DNA from: Pseudocolwellia sp. AS88
GTDB lineage: Bacteria > Pseudomonadota > Gammaproteobacteria > Enterobacterales > Alteromonadaceae
Length of the DNA: 64,000 nucleotides
Assembly: GCF_030551755.1 (NCBI RefSeq)
Contig: NZ_JAUPEC010000019.1
Location: 1-64,000, forward strand
Reading direction: 5' to 3'
Part shown: positions 1 through 8,229 of the stretch, one piece after another
How positions within the stretch are numbered: position 1 is the first letter of the stretch
Layout of the letters: each line of letters begins with the position of its first letter
Program-made: the position numbers and the translations under genes
The notes under the pieces: model-generated
The model's database searches: none
Told to the model about the DNA's origin: nothing
What the model saw: the letters and a program-made list of their open reading frames with translations, nothing else

Positions 1-917
1 CACAGGCAGCTTAGAAAATATCTCTACATGTAAAGTAGTCATATAAATTGTTCACTGCCGCACAGGCAGCTTAGAAAAGTATCTACAATGTTGGCGCGGC
101 GATAATGGAGTTCACTGCCGCACAGGCAGCTTAGAAAATATCTCTACATGTAAAGTAGTCATATAAATTGTTCACTGCCGCACAGGCAGCTTAGAAAGTT
201 ACAGGTACTTATTTGGCTATTACAGGTTCGTTCACTGCCGCACAGGCAGCTTAGAAATTTGTTAAAGCTTATTTGCTTAATGGTGGCAAGTTCACTGCCG
301 CACAGGCAGCTTAGAAATAAAGGCTCATTACAGCATATACATAGCTCGTGTTCACTGCCGCACAGGCAGCTTAGAAAATCTAAAAGTTAAGCGACCGAAG
401 CCGCTGGTTGTTCACTGCCGCACAGGCAGCTTAGAAAGCACGCCTTCAGTACGGTGCAAGGCGCAGACAGTTCACTGCCGCACAGGCAGCTTAGAAAAAC
501 AGGCTCTAAAATATATGTTGTTGCATCATGTTCACTGCCGCACAGGCAGCTTAGAAAAACCAACACTTCAGCACTATGCAAAACATAATGTTCACTGCCG
601 CACAGGCAGCTTAGAAAATTGAGAAACAACAACGTTAATGCCTAATTTAGTTCACTGCCGCACAGGCAGCTTAGAAATAACGAATATGTTCCGTCGTTCA
701 ACTCTTTCCGTTCACTGCCGCACAGGCAGCTTAGAAATGCTTGGTCATCTCAGTACGGGGCTGGTGTAGGTTCACTGCCGCACAGGCAGCTTAGAAAGTA
801 AAAGCGTCAACGGGTCAAGACGTAATGCAGTTCACTGCCGCACAGGCAGCTTAGAAATTGAAATATCGGGATCTGAATATCTCTGATCAGTTCACTGCCG
901 CACAGGCAGCTTAGAAA
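1..917 (+). CRISPR. Type I-F CRISPR array, leader-distal part
   Basis: A strict 60-base period of 28-base repeats and 32-base spacers. The repeat begins GTTCACTGCCGCACAGG and ends CAGCTTAGAAA. Positions 1-17 are the tail of a cut repeat; 15 full repeats then start at 50, 110 and so on to 890, giving 15 spacers. The repeat holds a CTGCC / GGCAG stem around a GCACA loop, as bound and cut by Cas6f, so the crRNA 5' handle would be CUUAGAAA and transcription runs left to right. The leader, and by family habit cas1, cas2-3 and the Csy genes, should therefore lie left of the window; no cas gene is present here. All repeats, including the last, appear identical, so there is no terminal decay. The spacers at 18-49 and 138-169 are the same sequence. 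Bases 918-1184 after the array are AT-rich, hold no gene, and must contain the promoter of the next gene. Confidence 0.97.
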
Positions 918-1184
918 ACTTATAAATACCATTTATGAAATGTATTATGCCATTTTCGCTTATATATAATATCTAAAAAGTAGATATACTTACGCTTGTA
1001 ATTTCACATGAAGTTTCTCAACGGTTATTAAAACCATAAAACTCATTTAATCATTTATTTCTTAATTGGATGTATTTATCAGTTTTAATTCATTAACTAT
1101 CTTAATTACTTTCCTTTATGGTTTTATGATTACAATCTCAGGTAAGTGATAATTCGCTCTAATTTTTAAAGGTATCAATTTATT

Positions 1185-2057
1185 ATGTGGATAATTTTTG
1201 CATTATTCGCCACAGTATTTTTCGGTGTACGAGGGATATTGTATCAATGGACATCGCAGAAAAGAGTTAATCGTAACTTATTATTATTCGGTGTTTTTTT
1301 TGTAGGCTTCATGGTCAGTGTATCAGGTGTGATCTTGTTTGATCATCAATGGTATGAATGGCGTGATATTGTAGTTGGTTTAGCTTTGGGTTTTGGTTCT
1401 TTTGCTGCCAATGCTTTTTTGCATAAAGGCTTTTCAATAGGGAAAGCTTCTCTAATTAGTATTTTGTCAGGATTAACTCCTTTATTTGTGCTGATATTTG
1501 CTTTTCTCTTATGGCAAGAAACTTTAACAATGCTTCAGTTAGTTGGCTTTTTTATTATCTTTGGCGGTCTTTATATTATCCGTTATTCCAATGATATTTC
1601 ATTAACCAATTTACAGGGTGCTCAATGGGGCTTGCTTGCGGCATTATTCTTTTCGTTTAATGATTTATTAAGTAAACAATCAACGCTTCTAGAGGCTGAC
1701 ACATTTGCAACGTTAACATCGATGTTTGGTTTTGGTAGTTTTCTTTTTGCTATGAGTTGGTTAGCAAAGGGAAACTCCAGTGTAGACGATGAAAACGATG
1801 TTCGACCTAAATGGTCTGGGGTAAAAACCTTTTCTTGTGGTTTAATGATTGGGTTAACTAACGTTGCTGGTATGGTTGCGATAATTTCTGCGTTTGCTAT
1901 TGGCAACACCGGATTGGTTTCTGCTATTTCTGGAATGAACATTTTAATTATTCTGTTGTACTCTCGTATTATTTTAAAAGAGTCTTTTACGCGCCAAGAA
2001 CTTTTAGGATTAACGACTGCTTTTGTTGGTGTTATTGTGCTGAGGTTGAGTTATTAA
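1185..2057 (+). CDS. EamA/DMT-family inner-membrane transporter
   Basis: A 290-residue, very hydrophobic protein with about ten predicted membrane segments in two homologous halves, the pattern of EamA (drug/metabolite transporter) permeases. The first half ends near GLYIIRYSND (about residue 130); the second begins at WGLLAALFFSFNDLLSK and ends with the usual LKESFTRQELLGLTTAFVGVIVL. EamA proteins export or import small metabolites such as amino acids or nucleosides; nothing here fixes the substrate. The start is ATG after a weak AAAGG. The gene converges on the LysR gene at 2067, with only nine bases between the stop codons. No operon partner is visible; the CRISPR array ends 267 bases upstream. 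Confidence 0.85.
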   Translation: MWIIFALFATVFFGVRGILYQWTSQKRVNRNLLLFGVFFVGFMVSVSGVILFDHQWYEWRDIVVGLALGFGSFAANAFLHKGFSIGKASLISILSGLTPLFVLIFAFLLWQETLTMLQLVGFFIIFGGLYIIRYSNDISLTNLQGAQWGLLAALFFSFNDLLSKQSTLLEADTFATLTSMFGFGSFLFAMSWLAKGNSSVDDENDVRPKWSGVKTFSCGLMIGLTNVAGMVAIISAFAIGNTGLVSAISGMNILIILLYSRIILKESFTRQELLGLTTAFVGVIVLRLSY

Positions 2058-2066
2058 CAGAGCAAT

Positions 2067-2969
2067 TTATACGTTATTTAATTTTGAGAAGTGTTGTAGC
2101 GTATATTCTATGAGTAATCTTACTCGATAAGGAATTTGCTTTCGATCGCGATAAAGCATAGAAAAGGGCTGAGTTTCACTTTGCCAGTCAGGGAGAATAC
2201 GTGTTAGTTTTCCTGAATCTATTAGCGGTAATGCTATGTAATCAGGCATGTAACTAATACCAATGCCTGATTCAACTGCATCTTTCATCATTTGAATTTC
2301 ATCTACTTGTAATCGAATTTGGTGATTCGGCTGAAACTGAAACTCTTCACTTGTTATCTGATTTTTCAACTTCCATGGGACTAAACCAACGCAAGTTACT
2401 TTAGGTTGGTCTTCTAATTGTTCAGGATGAGTAATGCAATGATAAGCTTGGCTTGGGTGTCCGCATAACACATTTTTTGTAAGTTTAAGTTCTCTAATAA
2501 CCCATTTATCAATGGCAGGATCTCTCACTCGAAAGGCAATGTCGATACCTTGTTTTTCAACATCTATTAAGTCATTCGAGAAGCGTAAATCTAGTTGAAT
2601 TTCTGGGTATTGCTGCAAAAAATCACAAAATATACTACTTAAGAAGTGTTTACCCATGTAAATGGGGGCAGAAATTCTTATTTTTCCTTTTGGCTGATCT
2701 ATCTCTTCAGAAAGTTCTTGTTCTATACAATCAACTTCCTCAAATAGTTTACGATAGCGCTCGTAATATAACTCTCCGGTATGGGTTAATGTAACACGGT
2801 GAGCATCTCGATTAAGTAAGGTTAATTGTAAGGTTTGCTCTAATAAACGTATTCTTCGACTCAAAGTGGATAAAGACATATTGAGACTTTCGGATGCTTT
2901 TTTAAAGCTACCAAGTTTCACTATGGCGCAAAAATAACGTAAATCGTCGAGGGAGTAATTAGCTGCCAT
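2067..2969 (-). CDS. LysR-family transcriptional regulator
   Basis: A 300-residue protein with an N-terminal winged helix-turn-helix (about residues 5-64: DDLRYFCAIVKLGSFKKASE, then STLSRRIRLLEQ) and a C-terminal periplasmic-binding-like effector domain (about 92-295). The length and the wording of the recognition helix fit LysR regulators that act as tetramers on nearby promoters. Its partner is unclear: the permease gene is convergent, not divergent, so the classical LysR arrangement is missing on that side, and on the other side there are almost 700 bases before the next gene. The effector is unknown. Confidence 0.88.
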   Translation of the reverse strand: MAANYSLDDLRYFCAIVKLGSFKKASESLNMSLSTLSRRIRLLEQTLQLTLLNRDAHRVTLTHTGELYYERYRKLFEEVDCIEQELSEEIDQPKGKIRISAPIYMGKHFLSSIFCDFLQQYPEIQLDLRFSNDLIDVEKQGIDIAFRVRDPAIDKWVIRELKLTKNVLCGHPSQAYHCITHPEQLEDQPKVTCVGLVPWKLKNQITSEEFQFQPNHQIRLQVDEIQMMKDAVESGIGISYMPDYIALPLIDSGKLTRILPDWQSETQPFSMLYRDRKQIPYRVRLLIEYTLQHFSKLNNV

Positions 2970-3662
2970 TAGAGTCGCTTAGTTTATCCAATGTTAATTG
3001 TTGTTCGGTGAATTTTAATGATAACAGTGGGCTGTGCAAATTTCATTAGTCGTATAGTGTTGCCTTTCAATAAAATATTTAAATAACCCACACCCGGTTC
3101 AAGATGTTTTTAATTTATTGAAATTATTACTATTAACATAACCACTTATACTCTAGTTTGATAACTTTTCTTTCTTCGAGGTAAATTTAACGGTGAATTA
3201 AGGAAAACAACTGCTAGATAAAAATCTATGAAACGAGCTCAGTTGAAATGAATAACAAAATAAGGCTGACTTTTAAATCGTGCTTTGGCAATTAAGTTAC
3301 TCTATTAAATAAGGACTTAGGCTGTATAAGGAGATAAACCTATTATCTCTACATTCGTTAAGGTGAATATCAAACTATACTCAAGTTATGTCATAAGAAT
3401 TATGTGTTTTTTGATAAGTAGTTATTTAGTTTACATACATATAAATTGAAATCATTTTGTTATCTTTTTGGTTGTTTAATAAACAAATTAAGGGCTGTTT
3501 AGCATTTATCTAGTTAAAAACAATAGACTTTATTAAATTTTTAACTAATATGACCAGTGGCGGTTTAAACAGCAAAATAGGTATTGATGTTTTGAGTTGG
3601 TTTATATTTAATGGATGAATTGTCAGAATGTTTCACTTTGTTTTTTTAGGGGGAAGATGTAG
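2970..3662. other. Long intergenic region between lysR and the GGDEF gene
   Basis: About 690 AT-rich bases without a convincing reading frame. It contains one copy of the interspersed repeat family (3084-3249), and must contain the promoters of the leftward lysR and the rightward diguanylate cyclase gene. Bases 3250-3640 show no clear hairpin or conserved site to me. Confidence 0.6.
3084..3249. repeat. Interspersed repeat copy 1 (MITE-like)
   Basis: Starts with TAACCCACACCCGGTTCAAG and ends with CGAGCTCAGTTGAAAT. It aligns along its length with copy 2 at 13691-13813: shared blocks are AAGATGTTTTTAAT, ATTGAAA..ATTACTA and AATTTAACG.TGAA. This copy has about 45 extra internal bases. The ends are imperfect inverted repeats of each other. 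There is no reading frame inside. Confidence 0.7.
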
Positions 3663-5588
3663 TTGTTTATAGTTAAAAAAACATTAGCTTATTTATGTTT
3701 GCCTTTTAAACTGAGTACATTTTATGTTTTGCTGTTTTTGATTTTTTCATTTAGTAGTAACGCTAAACAAAATATCGCGATGCTTAATGCATTTGAAGAG
3801 CCATACCAAACTTATTATTTATCTTTAACTTCAGCTCCAACTAAAACATTGGCTCAACTTGAAGGTATGTCTATTCCAGACAACGCTTCTAATATCCAAA
3901 AAGCTCAATATTATGGTGTATTAAGTCAGGCATATTACACTCTTATATATCCTCAAAAATCATTAGATTTTGTGCAGCTTGCCCTAACTTTGGTTAATGA
4001 AAGCGATCAACCTTGGCTTTATCATAATTTACGTTTGTTTGAATCTCTTGCTTTTGAACTTGCAGGTAAAATGACACAAGGGGTTGATGGGGTAAAAAAT
4101 GCTTTGCAGTGGGCTGAAACTCATGATGCTACTTCTACTTATTTATTAGCGCTGTACACGCAATCTATTTATCACACCAGTTTAGAAGATTACCTTAGTG
4201 CTTTAAAGACTGCCCAAAAAGGATACTCTATAGCACCTATTCGGAACGAAGTTTATAAACGCGCTGATTTTGCTATATTGCTTGCGCAAATTTATGAAGC
4301 CAGAAAAGACTATATGTTAGCTATTCCTTATTATGAAGAAGCTGAAATAGATTTTCGTGCTAACAACCAGTTGAATACCTTAAGTTTAATATTATATGGC
4401 CTTGGCAGAGCTAATTATTCAGTGGGTAATATAGATTTAGGCAAAAAAGACTTAGAAGAATCCCTTGCTATATCTAAGGAGATTGATGATGTTCAAGGCG
4501 AAGCTTATACCTTGTTGCAGCTAGCAAATATCAATATTAAACAAGAAAACTTCACCCTCGCCAAAATGCAATTACTCAGCGCTAAAGATATATTTATCAA
4601 AGCAAATAATCGTAAAGTGAATATTATTACCGGAAGTTCATTAGCCACGGTTGCACTGCAACAACAAGATACTGAATTAGCAGAGTATTATATTCAAGAA
4701 GTTGAAAAAGAATTGGATAGGGTAGATATGCCAGATATTGCTCTTATCTTTGATGAAACACGTTCAACCTTATTGTACCAACAAGAAAAATATAAAGAAT
4801 CTTATGAGTTACTTCAATCAGTTTATAACGATTATAAACGTCACCGTAACCAACAAAGTTCTGATCAATTACATCAGATGCGTGTTGACTATGATCTTAA
4901 GTCTCAAGAACTAGAGAATGATATTCTTACAGAACAAAATTTAAGACAGTTAAACGAGATTAAAGGGCAGAGAAGCAGAAATGTATTTTTGTTAGTTATA
5001 GCCATTTTAGCTGTGGCATTTGGTGTGTTGATGGTGATCTTAATATATCGCAGTATGGATCACCGCCGTAGTTTAGAAATTTTAGCAACAACAGATGAAT
5101 TAACCGGGTTATATAACAGACGATATGTTTTAGCGCACTTGAAAAAACAAATATCTCAATCAGAGCGTTATAAAAGCGATTTATGTGTAGCTATGATCGA
5201 TTTAGATTGGTTTAAACAAATTAATGATCGCTTTGGTCATTTAACTGGAGATAAAGTACTACGTTTATTTTCTAAATACTGTTTAAAAAACTTACGTTCT
5301 TCTGATGTTATCGGCCGAATTGGGGGGGAAGAGTTTTTAATTATTTTACCTCATACAAATAGTAGTGATGCATATGCTGTTATGGATAAAGTTCGTTCGA
5401 ATATGGAGAATTTAACTAAAGAAATTAATATATCAGACTTAAAAGTCACTATTTCTATAGGCTTATGTAAATGGGTGGACGGTGATTTACCAGAAGACGT
5501 GATGCTGTTTGCTGATAAAGCTTTGTATCAAATTAAAGGTAGCGGACGAGATCAAGTGTTACTTTGGGATCGTGATAAAGAGTTATAA
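3663..5588 (+). CDS. Membrane TPR-GGDEF diguanylate cyclase
   Basis: A 641-residue sensor that should make cyclic di-GMP from two GTP. Order: signal or anchor segment (about 10-33), a periplasmic array of tetratricopeptide-like helices (about 60-420), a short coiled coil, one membrane segment (about 440-463, VFLLVIAILAVAFGVLMVI), then a cytoplasmic GGDEF domain. The active-site loop reads GGEEF near residue 553, so the cyclase should be active. RSSD, five residues before it, matches the inhibitory I-site RxxD, so product feedback is likely. The entry motif DELTGLYNRRY is also present. The start is TTG, eight bases after a strong AGGGGG, and gives a proper N-terminal hydrophobic segment. The gene is monocistronic and converges on the MATE gene. 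The signal sensed by the TPR part is unknown. Confidence 0.9.
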   Translation: MFIVKKTLAYLCLPFKLSTFYVLLFLIFSFSSNAKQNIAMLNAFEEPYQTYYLSLTSAPTKTLAQLEGMSIPDNASNIQKAQYYGVLSQAYYTLIYPQKSLDFVQLALTLVNESDQPWLYHNLRLFESLAFELAGKMTQGVDGVKNALQWAETHDATSTYLLALYTQSIYHTSLEDYLSALKTAQKGYSIAPIRNEVYKRADFAILLAQIYEARKDYMLAIPYYEEAEIDFRANNQLNTLSLILYGLGRANYSVGNIDLGKKDLEESLAISKEIDDVQGEAYTLLQLANINIKQENFTLAKMQLLSAKDIFIKANNRKVNIITGSSLATVALQQQDTELAEYYIQEVEKELDRVDMPDIALIFDETRSTLLYQQEKYKESYELLQSVYNDYKRHRNQQSSDQLHQMRVDYDLKSQELENDILTEQNLRQLNEIKGQRSRNVFLLVIAILAVAFGVLMVILIYRSMDHRRSLEILATTDELTGLYNRRYVLAHLKKQISQSERYKSDLCVAMIDLDWFKQINDRFGHLTGDKVLRLFSKYCLKNLRSSDVIGRIGGEEFLIILPHTNSSDAYAVMDKVRSNMENLTKEINISDLKVTISIGLCKWVDGDLPEDVMLFADKALYQIKGSGRDQVLLWDRDKEL

Positions 5589-5707
5589 AAATGTCATTTC
5601 ATATGTTCCCGTCGGATTATTCTTACTTTTATTAACATCTCTAGCTTCAACCAGTTTAAACAAAGTTTCAATATTCTGTTTTAGCTTGCATTAATATCCT
5701 TAACACT

Positions 5708-7108
5708 TTAATTGTGATGACGAATATCTTCTAATATTTTTGGTGTTTTCTTTAACATAAAATATAAAGGAATGGCTTTTAAGGCTTCTTCAAAAGGCAA
5801 TAATGCAAAGGCCCAAAATATAGGAAGTTCAAGATATAAAATAAACACAGCACATAAAGGTAAAGTTATAAGCCATTGGGTAATAAAGTGGATTTTAAGT
5901 ACATAAGCACTTTTACCAATGGCACGTAAACAATTACCCGAAACTGTGTTGTAAGTTCGGATTAAAGGCAAAGCTACATATAAAGGCATAATTGTCGCTA
6001 AGGCAATTAAAACATTTTGCTCTACTTTCGGATAAATATTATTAATACCTAAACTTAAGCAATAAAGGGCAAATGCAACAATACATGCGAGAATCCCCCC
6101 TAGTTTAATTGAATTATTAATAATAGGTTTTATGTGAGACAGCTTTGCCTGTCCAATGGCTTGCGTAATAGTAATAGCGTTAGCTTGTGCCCAAGCTACA
6201 ATAAGTTGTGTGGCAATTCTAAGCCAAGGAAATACTAATGTTATTGCAACATAAGAGCTTAACGCTAACTGAGAGAAAAGTAGCTGATAAACGGTATTTC
6301 CTACCGACAATACGAGAAAGTTAGCTGCTATTGGAATTATCTCATTAAAATGTTTGATAACAGACTGAACATCAAACATATGCTTAATGTTCAATGACGT
6401 CCATAGGCTTTGAGAGCGAATATGTGAAAAGAGTAAGGTTAATCTTAAGCATATTGCCGATAAACTCCCGTAAGCTGCGCCAATTACACCAAAACCTTCA
6501 AATGTAAAACTGTTATCTAAAGCAAAGCCTGCTAAGTCAAAATCAGATATACCAAACACTAAAAAGTAACTAATAATTGCGTTAAAAGGTACTTCGATTA
6601 AATATATTTTGAAAGGTGTTTTTGTATTACCTTGACCGTTTAAAAATACCGTTATAATTTGTGTAATTGAATTGAAAAATAAGATGTATTGCGCAATGGT
6701 TAAATACTTATGTACATATTCCCCCATGACAACATCTGTTGTTAATACCGAAATTAAAGCATCGCTCCAAATGTTTATGCCAATAAAAAACAATAGAGTC
6801 GCGAATAGGTTGATGAATAAGCCAGAGTATACTGATTGAATTAAACCTTGGGTGTTATTGGCGCCAAACATTTTACCCACAATAAGCTGGGTGCCATTAC
6901 CTAAGGCAAATTGTAATCCCATAAAAAAGGCAATAATGGTTGTTGCTATACCCATAGCAGCTAAAGCAACTTCGCCTAGAGGAGATACAATAAGTACGTC
7001 TATAATTAGCATGGCTTGCATTAACAAAGCGTTAAGGGCTAATGGCCATGCTAACGAGAAGTTTTTACGTAAGTAAAGTGCACTAATGTCTTTTGGGTTT
7101 GAGCTCAT
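5708..7108 (-). CDS. MATE-family multidrug/sodium antiporter
   Basis: A 466-residue protein with about twelve membrane segments in two related halves, matching MATE (NorM/DinF-like) exporters that move cationic compounds out of the cell in exchange for sodium or protons. The N-terminal phrase NFSLAWPLALNALLMQAMLIIDVLIVSPLG and the later GALGxxAAYGSL-like stretch (GVIGAAYGSLSA, about residue 208) are typical. The substrate cannot be read from sequence. The start is ATG with no strong ribosome-binding site. The gene has its own promoter region of about 150 bases, holding the inverted repeat at 7138-7175. Confidence 0.88.
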   Translation of the reverse strand: MSSNPKDISALYLRKNFSLAWPLALNALLMQAMLIIDVLIVSPLGEVALAAMGIATTIIAFFMGLQFALGNGTQLIVGKMFGANNTQGLIQSVYSGLFINLFATLLFFIGINIWSDALISVLTTDVVMGEYVHKYLTIAQYILFFNSITQIITVFLNGQGNTKTPFKIYLIEVPFNAIISYFLVFGISDFDLAGFALDNSFTFEGFGVIGAAYGSLSAICLRLTLLFSHIRSQSLWTSLNIKHMFDVQSVIKHFNEIIPIAANFLVLSVGNTVYQLLFSQLALSSYVAITLVFPWLRIATQLIVAWAQANAITITQAIGQAKLSHIKPIINNSIKLGGILACIVAFALYCLSLGINNIYPKVEQNVLIALATIMPLYVALPLIRTYNTVSGNCLRAIGKSAYVLKIHFITQWLITLPLCAVFILYLELPIFWAFALLPFEEALKAIPLYFMLKKTPKILEDIRHHN

Positions 7109-7137
7109 TAAGGGATCTTTATGGCTAGGTTGCTGTT

Positions 7138-7182
7138 ATACCAAGCTGGCAATTATAAATTATTCAGCTTGGTATTATTTTT
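7138..7182. repeat. Perfect 11-base inverted repeat between two leftward genes
   Basis: ATACCAAGCTG (7138-7148) pairs exactly with CAGCTTGGTAT (7165-7175). On the plus strand it is followed by TATTTTT, like an intrinsic terminator, but both flanking genes run on the minus strand, where no T-run follows. It could be an RNA 3' end for the sugar operon, a protein-binding dyad before the MATE gene, or neither. A small palindrome resembling the repeat family (GTTAACCTGAGG, from 7201) is nearby. Confidence 0.55.
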
Positions 7183-7259
7183 AGAGTATCACCTTAGACG
7201 TTAACCTGAGGTTTTAACTTTAAGCATTGCTATTAGATATTTATTATAACAAACGCCCT

Positions 7260-8108
7260 CTAATGGAGAACTTTTTTTACTGCTTCTTCAACCTTTGCAT
7301 ATTCTGTTGATTCAACAAAACCAATTGAAAATGTTTGTGGTGTATCAAGAAACTTTTCTTTATTGCTACGACCAAAACCAAACACTGTCATATAAGGGCG
7401 GCTCACATAATTATCAGGATATTCATCATCTTCATGATGCAGTAAATAAAGCATCCGCGATTGTTCTTTATCACCAAAAGCAATCCATTCAGGGGAGGGA
7501 AGATCACCTAAAAAGGGTTCATTAATCGGTTGTGGTGTTGGATTTTTTGAAGCAAACCAAAAGTCTGTTTTATCCATTTTACCACCTGGTACGCCTTCGT
7601 ATTGTATCCAGTAGTGGTAACCCGCACTCACTTTGCTCATGGTAAAGTCTAGACGTTTAGGATAAAAATCCCATTGTCCTTGCCACTTACCATTACCTGA
7701 AGTGAAAGTAATGCGTACATGCTGTTTCGTTTCTATTTCAACAACAGAGGTAGAAACATCGGTACCTGCATTCATTGCATGGAAGTAGTTACCGTCTTGC
7801 TTGTGTATCGCATTAGGAAAACCTCTATATTCACCTTTCCATCCGCTGCCTTTTTCGTTAGTAAAACCGATCCAGTCAATACCATCTTTATCAATCATAC
7901 TTGATAAGCCACCACCTTCTTTTTCAAGATGATAAGTGGCGTTGCTTGTAGTAATAATATAAGTAGAAACATTACCAGCCGATTGGTCGATACCATGACT
8001 TAATGAAACAAGTTCTTTTTGCGTTGCTATAGAACAACCAACACTTAATAAAATAAGCATAGATGTTGTTACCGCGGCTACTTTTTTATTCAATGTGTTT
8101 TTAAACAT
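7260..8108 (-). CDS. Putative lipoprotein of the sugar-acid locus, function unknown
   Basis: A 282-residue protein with a lipoprotein-type leader: positively charged start, hydrophobic stretch, then SVGC with Cys25. The -3 residue is not the usual Leu, so lipidation is probable, not certain. The rest is rich in Trp, Tyr and Gly (GWKGEYRGFPNAIHK, WQGQWDFYPKRLDFTM) and looks like an all-beta carbohydrate-binding or lyase-like fold, but I recognise no catalytic motif. It is the last gene of the leftward operon after the symporter, about 120 bases downstream of it. A role in binding or trimming the sugar at the cell surface or in the periplasm is an inference from this context. Confidence 0.7.
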   Translation of the reverse strand: MFKNTLNKKVAAVTTSMLILLSVGCSIATQKELVSLSHGIDQSAGNVSTYIITTSNATYHLEKEGGGLSSMIDKDGIDWIGFTNEKGSGWKGEYRGFPNAIHKQDGNYFHAMNAGTDVSTSVVEIETKQHVRITFTSGNGKWQGQWDFYPKRLDFTMSKVSAGYHYWIQYEGVPGGKMDKTDFWFASKNPTPQPINEPFLGDLPSPEWIAFGDKEQSRMLYLLHHEDDEYPDNYVSRPYMTVFGFGRSNKEKFLDTPQTFSIGFVESTEYAKVEEAVKKVLH

Positions 8109-8229
8109 ATATTCCCTATAAAAATTTCAACTTGTGAAGTGCAAGTGATGAAGTTCAGAATAATATGAAGTAAATGTTAAGTCTGAAACTGAGCTAAAGG
8201 CTTAGCACTCACTTCGTTATATTTATTAC

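Noticed and set aside
387-632. Minus-strand open frame with repeated FLSCLCGSE units
   Set aside because: It is the CRISPR repeat and spacers translated in one frame; the 60-base period gives the apparent protein repeat.
918-1184. Leader of the CRISPR array to the right of the last repeat
   Set aside because: The I-F repeat orientation (stem first, TTAGAAA last) places the leader on the left; this side is the trailer.
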